A stretch of 47,498 bases of DNA from Ignavibacteriales bacterium CG07_land_8_20_14_0_80_59_12 (GCA_002779395.1 PEWR01000053.1:1-47498); one strand, 5' to 3'. Counted from the stretch's first letter, positions 18,425 to 27,014 are shown. Numbers and translations: made by a program. Notes: generated by a model from the sequence alone, not told the origin.

Positions 18425-19207
18425 TCAATTTATGCGCCAATCATGAGTATAGACATTCATTCTCTTTCCGCGAGCGAAGCCGACCATAGTTAATCCAAAT
18501 TCATCTGCCAGTTTGATGGCAGCACTGGTAGGAGCCGTTCTGGAAACCAGGATGGGCATACCTGCTCGAGCCACTTTTAACACAATTTCTGAGGACATCC
18601 GGCCGCTGGTCAAAACAATTTTATCAGCGGTAGTTATTTGGTTTAACAAACATTCACCGATGATCTTGTCCACCGCATTATGTCTGCCTATGTCCTCCCG
18701 AAAGAGGATGATCTCCTCACCCTGACCCAGGGCACAACTGTGTATTCCGCCAGTAGATTCAAACAAAGACGATGCCACCTGCAAGCTGGTCATGAGCCGG
18801 GATATGGCCTCTGCATCAATTCTCAGATCACTTCGCATAGCAGGATTCGGTAAAAAATCCCTTTGTCGGTTAAACATGATCCCCCTGGCGCAACCAGAGG
18901 TGACCGTCCTTCCCTTTATGAAATTTTCGTCAATCTGAAAATCCTTCGCTAATCTGACCCAAACGATTCCTTTGCTCTGGTTGAGAATCAAACTCTCTAT
19001 CTCCTCTCTGCTCTGCAAAAAGCCTTCTGAAAAGAGAAAGCCTACCGCCAGCGCTTTCTGGCGATCCGGTGAACAAAGCAGGGTCACCAATTCTTTATCG
19101 TTAACGAAAATAGTTAAAGAGCTTTCCTTAATGACCACATCGTTTTTGCTGAGCCGCTCACCCCCACGGATTCCGAGGATTTCAAAGGTTTCAGTCAGTT
19201 CGGTCAT
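18425..19207 (-). CDS. fdhD: Formate dehydrogenase accessory sulfurtransferase FdhD
   Basis: LAVGFLFSEGFL, TVTSGCARG, FESTGGIHSCAL, REDIGRHNAVDKIIG, LTSGRMSSEIVLKVARAGMPILVSRTAPTSAAI. Confidence 0.93.
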   Translation of the reverse strand: MTELTETFEILGIRGGERLSKNDVVIKESSLTIFVNDKELVTLLCSPDRQKALAVGFLFSEGFLQSREEIESLILNQSKGIVWVRLAKDFQIDENFIKGRTVTSGCARGIMFNRQRDFLPNPAMRSDLRIDAEAISRLMTSLQVASSLFESTGGIHSCALGQGEEIILFREDIGRHNAVDKIIGECLLNQITTADKIVLTSGRMSSEIVLKVARAGMPILVSRTAPTSAAIKLADEFGLTMVGFARGKRMNVYTHDWRIN

Positions 19208-19799
19208 TCAGGGATTGGGCTGCTAAATTTCTTTCGGCTCTTTCTAAATCCTGTGGCGTATTAATATTGAAAAAAGCCTTTTGCTCAGGATCAAATTGTT
19301 TAAAACCTTCCCAGTTAATCTTTTTTACCCTCACTTGGTCAAAAAATGAACGTACGCGCAAATCACCGCTGGCTAATTGCTCAGCAATAGGTTTCAAACA
19401 ATTTTGGGAGTAAATGGCGCAAAGGGGTTCTAAAAGTCCATTGCGTTCAGGGATGATGATATCATACCCATCGACCTGAGCCTTGAGATAATGGATGATG
19501 TCCCTGGTAATAAAAGGCATATCACACGCTACTACAAAATTATAAAAACTTCCCGAGGCCGTTAACCCCGCATGAATGCCTCCCAGTGGACCATTGTGGA
19601 CAAAAATATCACTGACAACTTTGGGTCCCAGGTGGAGATATTTTCCTCTATCATTAGCCACTATTGTGACCTCATCGAATTCTTTGCTTAATATCTGGAT
19701 GGTGTTTTCAATAATGGCGCGTGAGTCGAGTTTGATGAAGGACTTGGTGGTAGAGATTCGGCTGTTGTTTCCCCCCGCGAGGATGATCGCATTCATTTC
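19191..19799 (-). CDS. mobA: Molybdenum cofactor guanylyltransferase MobA
   Basis: MNAIILAGGNNSRISTTKSFIKL (LAGG..RM...K), GPLGGIHAGL, VVACDMPFI, INTPQDL. Start at MNAIIL (ATG near 19796-19799). Confidence 0.87.
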   Translation of the reverse strand, partial: EMNAIILAGGNNSRISTTKSFIKLDSRAIIENTIQILSKEFDEVTIVANDRGKYLHLGPKVVSDIFVHNGPLGGIHAGLTASGSFYNFVVACDMPFITRDIIHYLKAQVDGYDIIIPERNGLLEPLCAIYSQNCLKPIAEQLASGDLRVRSFFDQVRVKKINWEGFKQFDPEQKAFFNINTPQDLERAERNLAAQSLNDRTD

Positions 19800-20116
19800 G
19801 CACAAATCCTCTCACGTATCGGATTGGCTGATTCAGTTAAAGGGTGAACAAAAATGACCCAAAAGTTAGCAAAAAATAACTAAAATTTGGCAATTTGTCA
19901 AGTCAAATCTTAGCTTTCTGGAATTGAAAGGATGATTTATTCCGGTTGAAACCCCGTTTATTGATTGTTATTTTCAGATCGAGGGTCCTTTGTCAGGGGC
20001 CATCATATTCCCCAGGCAGGGCCAGAACGATTCTCCATCTGTTGCCTTGCTTGAACGATAGTATAATAGTGACTCCGATTGAGGGAGTCAAGCGATCATG
20101 GTTCAGGGCGGTCGGA

Positions 20117-20445
20117 TCATGTTAAGCGTCCTGTGGTTGAGGGGGTTAAGCGTTGTCCGGTTCGGGTGCAAGCTTTTTCCTGTATGACTGACCTTTTATG
20201 ACGACTTGGTGTGATGTGTGCGCTAGGCGCGCCAAGGCGGCCAAGCCGGTCGAGGATCGCATTGGCGATGAAGAGGATCGGGGAAGAGCTTGGGCCAGGT
20301 GAGTCTTGCCGGTTCCGGTAGGGCCGAGAAGGAAGACACCCTTGAACTGGATGTAGAGGTCGGGATGGACTGAGGCTTCCTTCCACTCGGGCTTAACGAA
20401 GTGGCGAGCCACGCCGCAGGCCAACGGCCCGCCGTAGGCAGGCAT
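20117..20445 (-). pseudogene. IS21-family IstB-like ATPase remnant, internally deleted
   Basis: HFVKPEWKEASVHPDLYIQFKGVFLLGPTGTGKTHLAQAL (P-loop) is followed after disruption by ILDRL.RLAHTSHQVVIKGQSYRKK (IstB C-terminus). Confidence 0.7.
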
Positions 20446-20590
20446 GTGCGAGACATTGAAGTTTAGCCCGAAGATGTGCGATCCGCCTCAGGCCAACGGC
20501 CCGCCATAGGCAGGCACGAGCGAGACATTGAAGTTTAGTCCAAAGATGTGCGATCCGCCTCAGGCCGGCGGCCCGCCGTAGGCAGGCCTG
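20419..20590. repeat. 72-bp-period tandem repeat, just over two copies
   Basis: ggccaacggcccgcc(g/a)taggcaggca..gcgagacattgaagtttag.cc.aagatgtgcgatccgcctca; units start at 20419, 20491 and 20563 (the last partial/diverged). Confidence 0.8.
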
Positions 20591-20605
20591 CCCGCCGCAG
20601 GCAGG
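20587..20605. repeat. Palindromic repeat CCTGCCCGCCGCAGGCAGG
   Basis: Identical to 20705-20723; reverse complement of 11411-11429. Confidence 0.85.
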
Positions 20606-20704
20606 CGGACGGAGCGAACGAGCACATCGAAGGGCGTAGCTCGACAGAGTTCGTTCGACAGAATCCGTCGGAATCGGCGATCGGAATCGACGATCGGAGT
20701 CTGA

Positions 20705-20723
20705 CCTGCCCGCCGCAGGCAGG
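20705..20723. repeat. Palindromic repeat CCTGCCCGCCGCAGGCAGG
   Basis: Exact copy of 20587-20605. Confidence 0.85.
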
Positions 20724-20884
20724 CAACCAGTGCCGAGGGGAGCGCTCCGCGAATGTCCGAACATCGGGACTCGGGTTTGCGAACTTGCTTGGACGGGCAA
20801 GTAAACTTCCACGGACAACTGAGTCAGACGAAGCGTAAGCGAAGTCGCAAGCCTGAAGTTAGGCGAACCTTTTTACAAAATATT

Positions 20885-22450
20885 TTATAAGTATTTTTCA
20901 TAAACCTTTCTAAAATGGTAACCATAAATCGCATAGGTTAATGCCAATGGGAAAAGACGCGGTCGTTTAAAAAAAGCCCAAAAAAAGAGTTTCCAATAAT
21001 AAACCCTTGCTTTATCTTTTATGCCAAGAAACCATAGGGATTTAAAGAATGCACCGGAATAACCGAAATGGAAACGAATGTAACCGAAGTGAAAATGCAA
21101 CTTTTTTAGTGGCTTATATTCTTTTAAAAATCCCTTAACCCGTTCGTAATAAGATTTAGGGGAGTAGATTCCGTCGATAATTCTTTTATAGCCATTAATG
21201 AGTATTTCATAATTCATTTTAGGGATAAAGTTTATCGAAAAGTCAGTATTATCTCCAGAAGGATTCTTTAGCAATCTATTCTCCTTTTTAAGACGTTGGT
21301 AAAGTTTTGTACCACGAGGAGCATTTAATAAGCCAACCATTGCAGTAACAATTTTGCTTTTTTGAATAAACTCGATTTGTCTTTCAAAAATTGAGAACGG
21401 ATCATTATCAAATCCAACAATAAATCCTCCCTCCACCTGCAAACCAAACGTCTGAATTTTTTTAACGCAACCAATTAAATCACGATTCTTATTCTGAAAC
21501 TTACTGCATTCTTCTAAACTCTCCTCATTCGGAGTTTCAATACCAACAAAAACTGTATGAAATCCTGCTTGAACCATCAATCGCATAAGTTCTTCATCAT
21601 CAGAAAGATTTATAGATGCCTGGGTGGTAAATACGAAAGGATATCTTCTTTGCTTCATCCATTTAGCAAGAGCGGGTAAAACCTCATTTTTCAACTTTGC
21701 TTTATTCCCGATGAAATTATCATCAACAAAGAATACTCCACCCCCCCAGCCTTGTAAATACAGACTCTCCAACTCTGCTAATATCTGATCCTTATCCTTT
21801 GTTCGTGGTTTGTGTCCATAGAGCAAGGTAATATCACAGAATTCACAATTAAAGGGGCAACCTCTAGAATACTGAATATTCATTGTAGCATATTTTTTCA
21901 TATTGACAAGTTCCCAGTTCGGGATAGGTGTCTTCTTTATATCTGCCCATTGGGAAGATGTGTAAACTCCGTTAGAGATAGGTTGTTGTGGGCGACCGTT
22001 ATCCTGCCTATCGGGGTTATCTCTAACGGAGTAAATATGTTTAGCACACCCATTCTCTAAATCTTCCAAAAATAATGGGAGTGTAATCTCGGCCTCATTG
22101 AGTACCAGATGGTCTGCTTCCTCAAACTCGTCATGGTTACTTGTGAAGAGAGGTCCACCAGCTACAATTTTAATACCCATTTTTTTACATCGGCTGATGA
22201 TTCCTTTTACAGATTCTTTTTGGATAGCCATAGCACTGATAAAAACAAAATCAGCCCACTTGAGGTCTTTGTCCTTCAGGGAAGTCACATTCATGTCTAC
22301 GAGTTTTTTGTCCCATTCTTTAGGAAGTATCGAGGCTACAGTCAATAATCCAAGAGGCGGGTTACCCGCTTTTTTGGAGATAAATTTCAACGCATATTTA
22401 AAGCTCCAAAACGTCTCCGGAAACTTTGGATAAACGAGAAGTATCTTCAC
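20885..22450 (-). CDS. B12-binding radical SAM protein with DUF4070-like C-terminus
   Basis: KILLVYPKFPETFWSFKYAL...KKAGNPPLGLLTVASILP (B12-binding-like), YSRGCPFNCEFCDITLLYGHKPRTK (CxxxCxxC), FFVDDNFIGN, DUF4070-type tail. Start may be GTG at 22450 or the upstream ATGs at 22480/22489. Confidence 0.8.
   Translation of the reverse strand: MKILLVYPKFPETFWSFKYALKFISKKAGNPPLGLLTVASILPKEWDKKLVDMNVTSLKDKDLKWADFVFISAMAIQKESVKGIISRCKKMGIKIVAGGPLFTSNHDEFEEADHLVLNEAEITLPLFLEDLENGCAKHIYSVRDNPDRQDNGRPQQPISNGVYTSSQWADIKKTPIPNWELVNMKKYATMNIQYSRGCPFNCEFCDITLLYGHKPRTKDKDQILAELESLYLQGWGGGVFFVDDNFIGNKAKLKNEVLPALAKWMKQRRYPFVFTTQASINLSDDEELMRLMVQAGFHTVFVGIETPNEESLEECSKFQNKNRDLIGCVKKIQTFGLQVEGGFIVGFDNDPFSIFERQIEFIQKSKIVTAMVGLLNAPRGTKLYQRLKKENRLLKNPSGDNTDFSINFIPKMNYEILINGYKRIIDGIYSPKSYYERVKGFLKEYKPLKKLHFHFGYIRFHFGYSGAFFKSLWFLGIKDKARVYYWKLFFWAFFKRPRLFPLALTYAIYGYHFRKVYEKYL
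21966..22032. repeat. 67-bp palindromic element inside the radical-SAM CDS
   Basis: Perfect 15-bp arms ACTCCGTTAGAGATA (21966-21980) and TATCTCTAACGGAGT (22018-22032). Confidence 0.8.
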
Positions 22451-22472
22451 CCCATCGGAGACTTTCCGCAAA

Positions 22473-22685
22473 TTAGGCATTGAGAGCAACCTCGAAAGTC
22501 GTCAGTAGCGCCTTTTCCGTTTCCGGCATTGGAAATTCTTCAAGATAGAGTTCAGTTGCCTCTCTGAGATTTACCAGAGCCTCTTCAACCGTTGCGCCTT
22601 GACTGACTGTGCCAACCTCCGGACATTCAGCCACATACATATCTTCTTCTCGATGAAGAACTGCTGTGAATGTTCTAACGCTCAT
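22473..22685 (-). CDS. HicB-family antitoxin-like protein (orphan)
   Basis: FTAVLHREEDMYVAECPEVGTVSQGATVEEALVNLREATELYLEE is the HicB signature; AAGGAGG precedes the ATG. Confidence 0.8.
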   Translation of the reverse strand: MSVRTFTAVLHREEDMYVAECPEVGTVSQGATVEEALVNLREATELYLEEFPMPETEKALLTTFEVALNA

Positions 22686-22810
22686 TGAACCTCCTTTTTC
22701 GGGTAATATAGCAAAAATCTCGTTCGGGTGCCGTGTACTGGATTGACGCCCGAGGGTGCGTCTATCATGCCCCTTGGGTTGGATAAAGGCACCATGATGT
22801 GCAGGTGCAT

Positions 22811-23233
22811 TTATTTCACCCTTGGCTTCACCCCCTTCGTCGGCTTTGAGATTGTGATCTGGTCAATTAGGCTCCGAATCGCTGCAATGCTCTGCTTTGT
22901 CACATGTGTATAGATCTCGGTCGTCTTGGAGCTGGTATGGCCCACCAGCCCTGGATGAACCGCAAGTCAATCTCCCAGCCTCCAAGGCGGGCACAAAAAA
23001 GGAAGAAGCGAGTGAATGCTTACCCGCTTTCTCAAATGCGCCTTCTCCACCGCGCGCTCGAAAACCTTCTGCACACGCCGGACTGCTATTGGCTGTCCAT
23101 CATCCTGCCCTTCGAACGGCCACTTCTTCGGCGGATAGTCGCGCCAGTAGTCTCGCAGAGCGGCGAGCAAACCATCAGAGAGCAGTGAGACAGTCTCCCT
23201 TGTCTCGGATTTAGAACCCGCATGCCCAAGCAC
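22811..23233 (-). pseudogene. Frameshifted tyrosine recombinase/integrase C-terminal remnant
   Basis: PPKKWPFEGQDDGQPIAVRRVQKVFERAVEKAHLRKRVSIHSL in one frame, then EIDLRFIQG and GLVGHTSSKTTEIYTHVTKQSIAAIRSLIDQITISKPTKGVKPRVK-stop in other frames. Confidence 0.82.
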
Positions 23234-23264
23234 GAAGTGGCCGGAGTTTGTAGAGAGAACTTAG

Positions 23265-23298
23265 CAAAAACTCACGCCTAAATCGGATTTAAGGGCGT
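23265..23298 (-). terminator. Rho-independent terminator downstream of nifJ
   Basis: On the minus strand, ACGCCCTTAAATCCGATTTAGGCGT hairpin followed by GAGTTTTTG. Confidence 0.6.
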
Positions 23299-23423
23299 CA
23301 GCGGTAGAACTCCCGCTGCTCAAGGCGAAGCTGCTCTTCAAACAATGAATAGAGAACGATTGCCGACGCCTCCGCTCCCGAGAACCGCGGCGGGTGCGGC
23401 AGACGCTCCTCGTTTCGATTGGC

Positions 23424-26400
23424 TCAGCTTCCCTTCGGCCCGCCCGACTCGCCGTCGGTCTTCTTCGGGCTCCAGGAAGCGAGACGTTCGTAACGCTTCC
23501 AGCGGTTCTGTACGTCGGCCTTAGCCCGCTTTAGCAGCAGCTTCGCGGCTTCGGGGTTGCTCTTCGTCAGCATCTTGAAGCGGTTTTCCGAATAGACATA
23601 ATCCTCGAGCCGGAGCTTCGGAGCGCGCGAATCAAGCTGCAACGGGTTTTCGCCTTGTGCTGCACGTTCTGGATTGTACCGGTAGAGGAGCCATTGTCCC
23701 GATTCAACCGCCGCCTTCTGATGCTGCAGCCCCTCCTCGAGCTCAAACCCCTGCTCGATGCAGTGACTGTATGCGATGATGATCGACGGGCCGTTGTATG
23801 CTTCGGCTTCCAGGAATGACTTGAGCGTCTGTTCGTCCCGTGCTCCCATGGCGACCTGCGCGACGTAGACATTGCCGTAGTTCATCGCCATCATCCCGAG
23901 GTCCTTCTTTGAGGTCGGCTTGCCTCCCGCGGCGAACTTTGCCACGGCGCCGACCGGTGTGGACTTCGACATCTGTCCGCCGGTGTTGGAGTACACCTCC
24001 GTATCGAGGACGAGGATGTTGACGTTCCGTCCGCTCGCGAGGACGTGGTCTAGCCCGCCGTATCCGATGTCGTAGGCCCATCCGTCTCCGCCGACGATCC
24101 AGACGCTCTTCTTCACGAGCATGTCGGCGACGCTGAGGAGCTGTTTCACATCGGGGGAGTCGATGCCTTCAAGTTTCTTCTTAAGCTCCGCCACGCGGCC
24201 CCGCTGCTCGTAGATATCTGCTTCGTCCTTCTGCGGTCCGGTGGCGATAGCGTTCGCGAGGTCCTCTCCGATCGTCCCGGCAAGCTTCTTCACGAGCTCC
24301 ATCGCATACTCTTTCTGCTTGTCGATGGAGATGCGGAAGCCGAGCCCGAACTCCGCGTTGTCCTCGAAGAGGGAGTTCGACCAGGCCGGTCCGCGCCCTT
24401 CGGCGTTCTGTGCCCACGGCGTCGTGGGCAGGTTTCCGCCATAGATTGACGAGCACCCGGTCGCGTTCGCAACAATCGCCCGGTCACCGAAAAGCTGAGT
24501 CATAAGCTTCAAGTAAGGGGTTTCACCGCACCCGGCACACGCGCCGGAGAACTCGAAAAGCGGCTCCTGAACCTGCTGCTGGCGGATAGTGTTGACCTTG
24601 ATGTTGCGGCGGTCCATCTCCGGAATCTTGAGGAAGAAGTCCCAGTTCTCCCGCTCGGTCACGCGCAAAGGGGGCTGCGGCGCCATGTTGAGGGCCTTGA
24701 GCCGCGTGACCGACTTGTTCTTTACCGGGCACACATCCACACAGAGGGTGCATCCCGTGCAGTCCTCAGGGGCGACCTGGATTGTGTATTTCATGCCCGT
24801 CCACTCGCGGTCCTTCGATTCCATCCACTTGAATGTTGCGGGAGCGCCCTCGAGATACTTCGGATCGTACACCTTGATGCGGATGACGCCGTGCGGACAC
24901 ACCATGGCGCACTTGCCGCACTGGATGCAGATTTTCTCATCCCAAACCGGGATCTCGAGCGCGATGTTCCTCTTCTCCCACTTCGCGGTCGCGGTCGGGA
25001 ACGTTCCGTCGGCTGAGAACGCGCTCACCGGAAGACCGTCGCCGCGCCCGGCGATGATCTCGCCGAGGGTCTCACGGACGAACGCCGGGGCTTCCGTCGG
25101 AACCGGAGGAGGCATCTCAATCGCGCTCGTGACCTTGTCGGGTACCTTCACCTCGTAGAGATGCGAGAGCGTTTGGTCGACCGCCTTTAGATTCATCGCG
25201 ACAATCTCGTCTCCCTTGCGGCCGTACGTCTTCCTGATCGAGTTCTTGATGGCCTCGATCGCCTCCTCCTTCGGGAGGAGGCCAGTGATCGCGAAGAAGC
25301 AAACCTGCATGACGGTGTTGATGCGTCCGCCCATACCGCTTTCCTTCGCCACCTTGACGGCATCGATGACAAAGAACTTCAGCTTCTTCGCGACGAGCTG
25401 CTCTTGCATCATCCGCGGGAGATGGTCCCACACTTCTTCGGGCCCGTACGGAGCGTTAAGGAGGAATGTCCCACCGTCCACGAGGTCGCTCAGCATGTCG
25501 TACCGCTCAAGGAAGACCGGCTGGTGACAGCCGACGAAGTTCGCCTTCGAGACACGGTAGGTGGAGCGAATCTTCCCGGGACCGAAGCGCAGGTGGGACA
25601 CGGTGACAGTGCCTGACTTCTTCGAGTCATAGACGAAGTAGCCCTGCGCATCGTTGTCCGTGTTTTCGCCGATAATCTTGATGGAATTCTTATTCGCGCC
25701 GACGGTGCCGTCTGCGCCGAGGCCGTAGAAGAGGGCCCGGATCACGCTTTCCGGTTCGGTCGAGAACGACGGGTCGTACGGAAGGCTCGTCTGGAACACG
25801 TCGTCGTTGATGCCGATCGTGAAATGCTTCTTCGGCGACGCGAGAGCCAGGTTGTCGAACACACCTTTCACCATCGCCGGCGTGAACTCCTTCGAGGAAA
25901 GACCGTAGCGTCCGCCGGCAACCTTCACGCAGTCTTTCAGCGAACCCCATCCGTTTTCCTTCGCCTCGTAGAGTGCGTTGACGCAGTCGAGGTAGAGCGG
26001 CTCGCCTGCACTTCCCGGTTCCTTTGTCCTGTCGAGGACGGCAATTGCCCTGACAGTCGCAGGAAGAGCCTCGACGAAGCGCCTCACGTCGAACGGCCGA
26101 TAGAGCCGAACTTTGAGGACCCCGACCTTCTCTCCCTTGTCCGTGAGGTAGTCGACGGTCTCGTGAGCCGTCTCGGCACCGGAGCCCATGATGACGACGA
26201 CGCGTTCTGCATCAGGCGCGCCGTGGTACTCAAAGAGCGAATAGCGGCGGCCGACTATGTCGGCGAACCTGTCCATCGCCTTCTGGACGAGCGCCGGACA
26301 CGCTGCATAGTACGTGTTCACTGTCTCCCGCGTCTGGAAGTAGACGTCTGGGTTCTGTGCAGTGCCGCGAAGAACTGGATGGTCCGGTGACAGCGCGCGG

Positions 26401-27014
26401 GCGCGGTGGCTCAGCACGAGGTCGAGATCGATCATTGCGCGCATGTTCTCCTCGGATATCAGCTCAATCTTCGAGACCTCGTGCGACGTCCGGAACCCGT
26501 CAAAGAAGTGTAGGAACGGTATGCGTGTTTCGAGTGTCGCCGCCTGAGCGATGAGGGCGAAATCCATCGCCTCCTGGACGGATGCGGATGAGAGAAGTGC
26601 GAAACCCGTGGAGCGGGTCGCCATTACATCGGAATGGTCGCCGAAAATCGAGAGCGCCTGTGCCGCCACCGTCCGCGCGGCGACGTGGAACACCGTTGAC
26701 GTCAGCTCGCCCGCTATCTTGTACATGTTCGGGATCATGAGGAGAAGTCCCTGCGACGACGTAAACGTCGTCGTCAGCGAGCCGGTCTGGAGAGCCCCGT
26801 GGACTGCGCCGGAGGCGCCTCCTTCGCTCTGCATCTCCGTCACCGTGGGGATGGTTCCCCAGATGTTCGGCTTCAGTTCCGACGCCCACTGGTCCGACCA
26901 CTCTCCCATCGGCGAGGAAGGCGTGATGGGATAAATGGCGATGACCTCGTTAACGCGGAAGGCAACGTACGCTACTGCTTCATTGCCGTCAATTGTAGTG
27001 AAATCCTTTTTCAT
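23424..27014 (-). CDS. nifJ: Pyruvate:ferredoxin (flavodoxin) oxidoreductase, single-chain
   Basis: 1196 aa: MKKDFTTIDGNEAVAYVAFRVNEVIAIYPITPSSPMGEWSDQW, CIQCGKCAMVCPHGVIR, CTGCTLCVDVCPVKNK, GGDGWAYDIGYGGLDHVLASGRNVNILVLDTEVYSNTGGQMSKSTP. Confidence 0.96.
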   Translation of the reverse strand: MKKDFTTIDGNEAVAYVAFRVNEVIAIYPITPSSPMGEWSDQWASELKPNIWGTIPTVTEMQSEGGASGAVHGALQTGSLTTTFTSSQGLLLMIPNMYKIAGELTSTVFHVAARTVAAQALSIFGDHSDVMATRSTGFALLSSASVQEAMDFALIAQAATLETRIPFLHFFDGFRTSHEVSKIELISEENMRAMIDLDLVLSHRARALSPDHPVLRGTAQNPDVYFQTRETVNTYYAACPALVQKAMDRFADIVGRRYSLFEYHGAPDAERVVVIMGSGAETAHETVDYLTDKGEKVGVLKVRLYRPFDVRRFVEALPATVRAIAVLDRTKEPGSAGEPLYLDCVNALYEAKENGWGSLKDCVKVAGGRYGLSSKEFTPAMVKGVFDNLALASPKKHFTIGINDDVFQTSLPYDPSFSTEPESVIRALFYGLGADGTVGANKNSIKIIGENTDNDAQGYFVYDSKKSGTVTVSHLRFGPGKIRSTYRVSKANFVGCHQPVFLERYDMLSDLVDGGTFLLNAPYGPEEVWDHLPRMMQEQLVAKKLKFFVIDAVKVAKESGMGGRINTVMQVCFFAITGLLPKEEAIEAIKNSIRKTYGRKGDEIVAMNLKAVDQTLSHLYEVKVPDKVTSAIEMPPPVPTEAPAFVRETLGEIIAGRGDGLPVSAFSADGTFPTATAKWEKRNIALEIPVWDEKICIQCGKCAMVCPHGVIRIKVYDPKYLEGAPATFKWMESKDREWTGMKYTIQVAPEDCTGCTLCVDVCPVKNKSVTRLKALNMAPQPPLRVTERENWDFFLKIPEMDRRNIKVNTIRQQQVQEPLFEFSGACAGCGETPYLKLMTQLFGDRAIVANATGCSSIYGGNLPTTPWAQNAEGRGPAWSNSLFEDNAEFGLGFRISIDKQKEYAMELVKKLAGTIGEDLANAIATGPQKDEADIYEQRGRVAELKKKLEGIDSPDVKQLLSVADMLVKKSVWIVGGDGWAYDIGYGGLDHVLASGRNVNILVLDTEVYSNTGGQMSKSTPVGAVAKFAAGGKPTSKKDLGMMAMNYGNVYVAQVAMGARDEQTLKSFLEAEAYNGPSIIIAYSHCIEQGFELEEGLQHQKAAVESGQWLLYRYNPERAAQGENPLQLDSRAPKLRLEDYVYSENRFKMLTKSNPEAAKLLLKRAKADVQNRWKRYERLASWSPKKTDGESGGPKGS

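Noticed and set aside
20419-20723. Possible CRISPR array from repeated GC-rich units
   Set aside because: Repeats are contiguous tandem copies with near-identical rather than unique spacers, and no cas genes are present.
20393-20818. 141-aa repetitive minus ORF (ACLRRAVGLRRIAHL..)
   Set aside because: Open frame created by the 72-bp tandem repeat and GC-rich palindromes; no protein family resemblance.
26752-26771. GACGACGTAAACGTCGTC palindrome
   Set aside because: Lies in conserved nifJ coding sequence (LTTTFTSSQG) and is explained by codon choice in GC-rich DNA.
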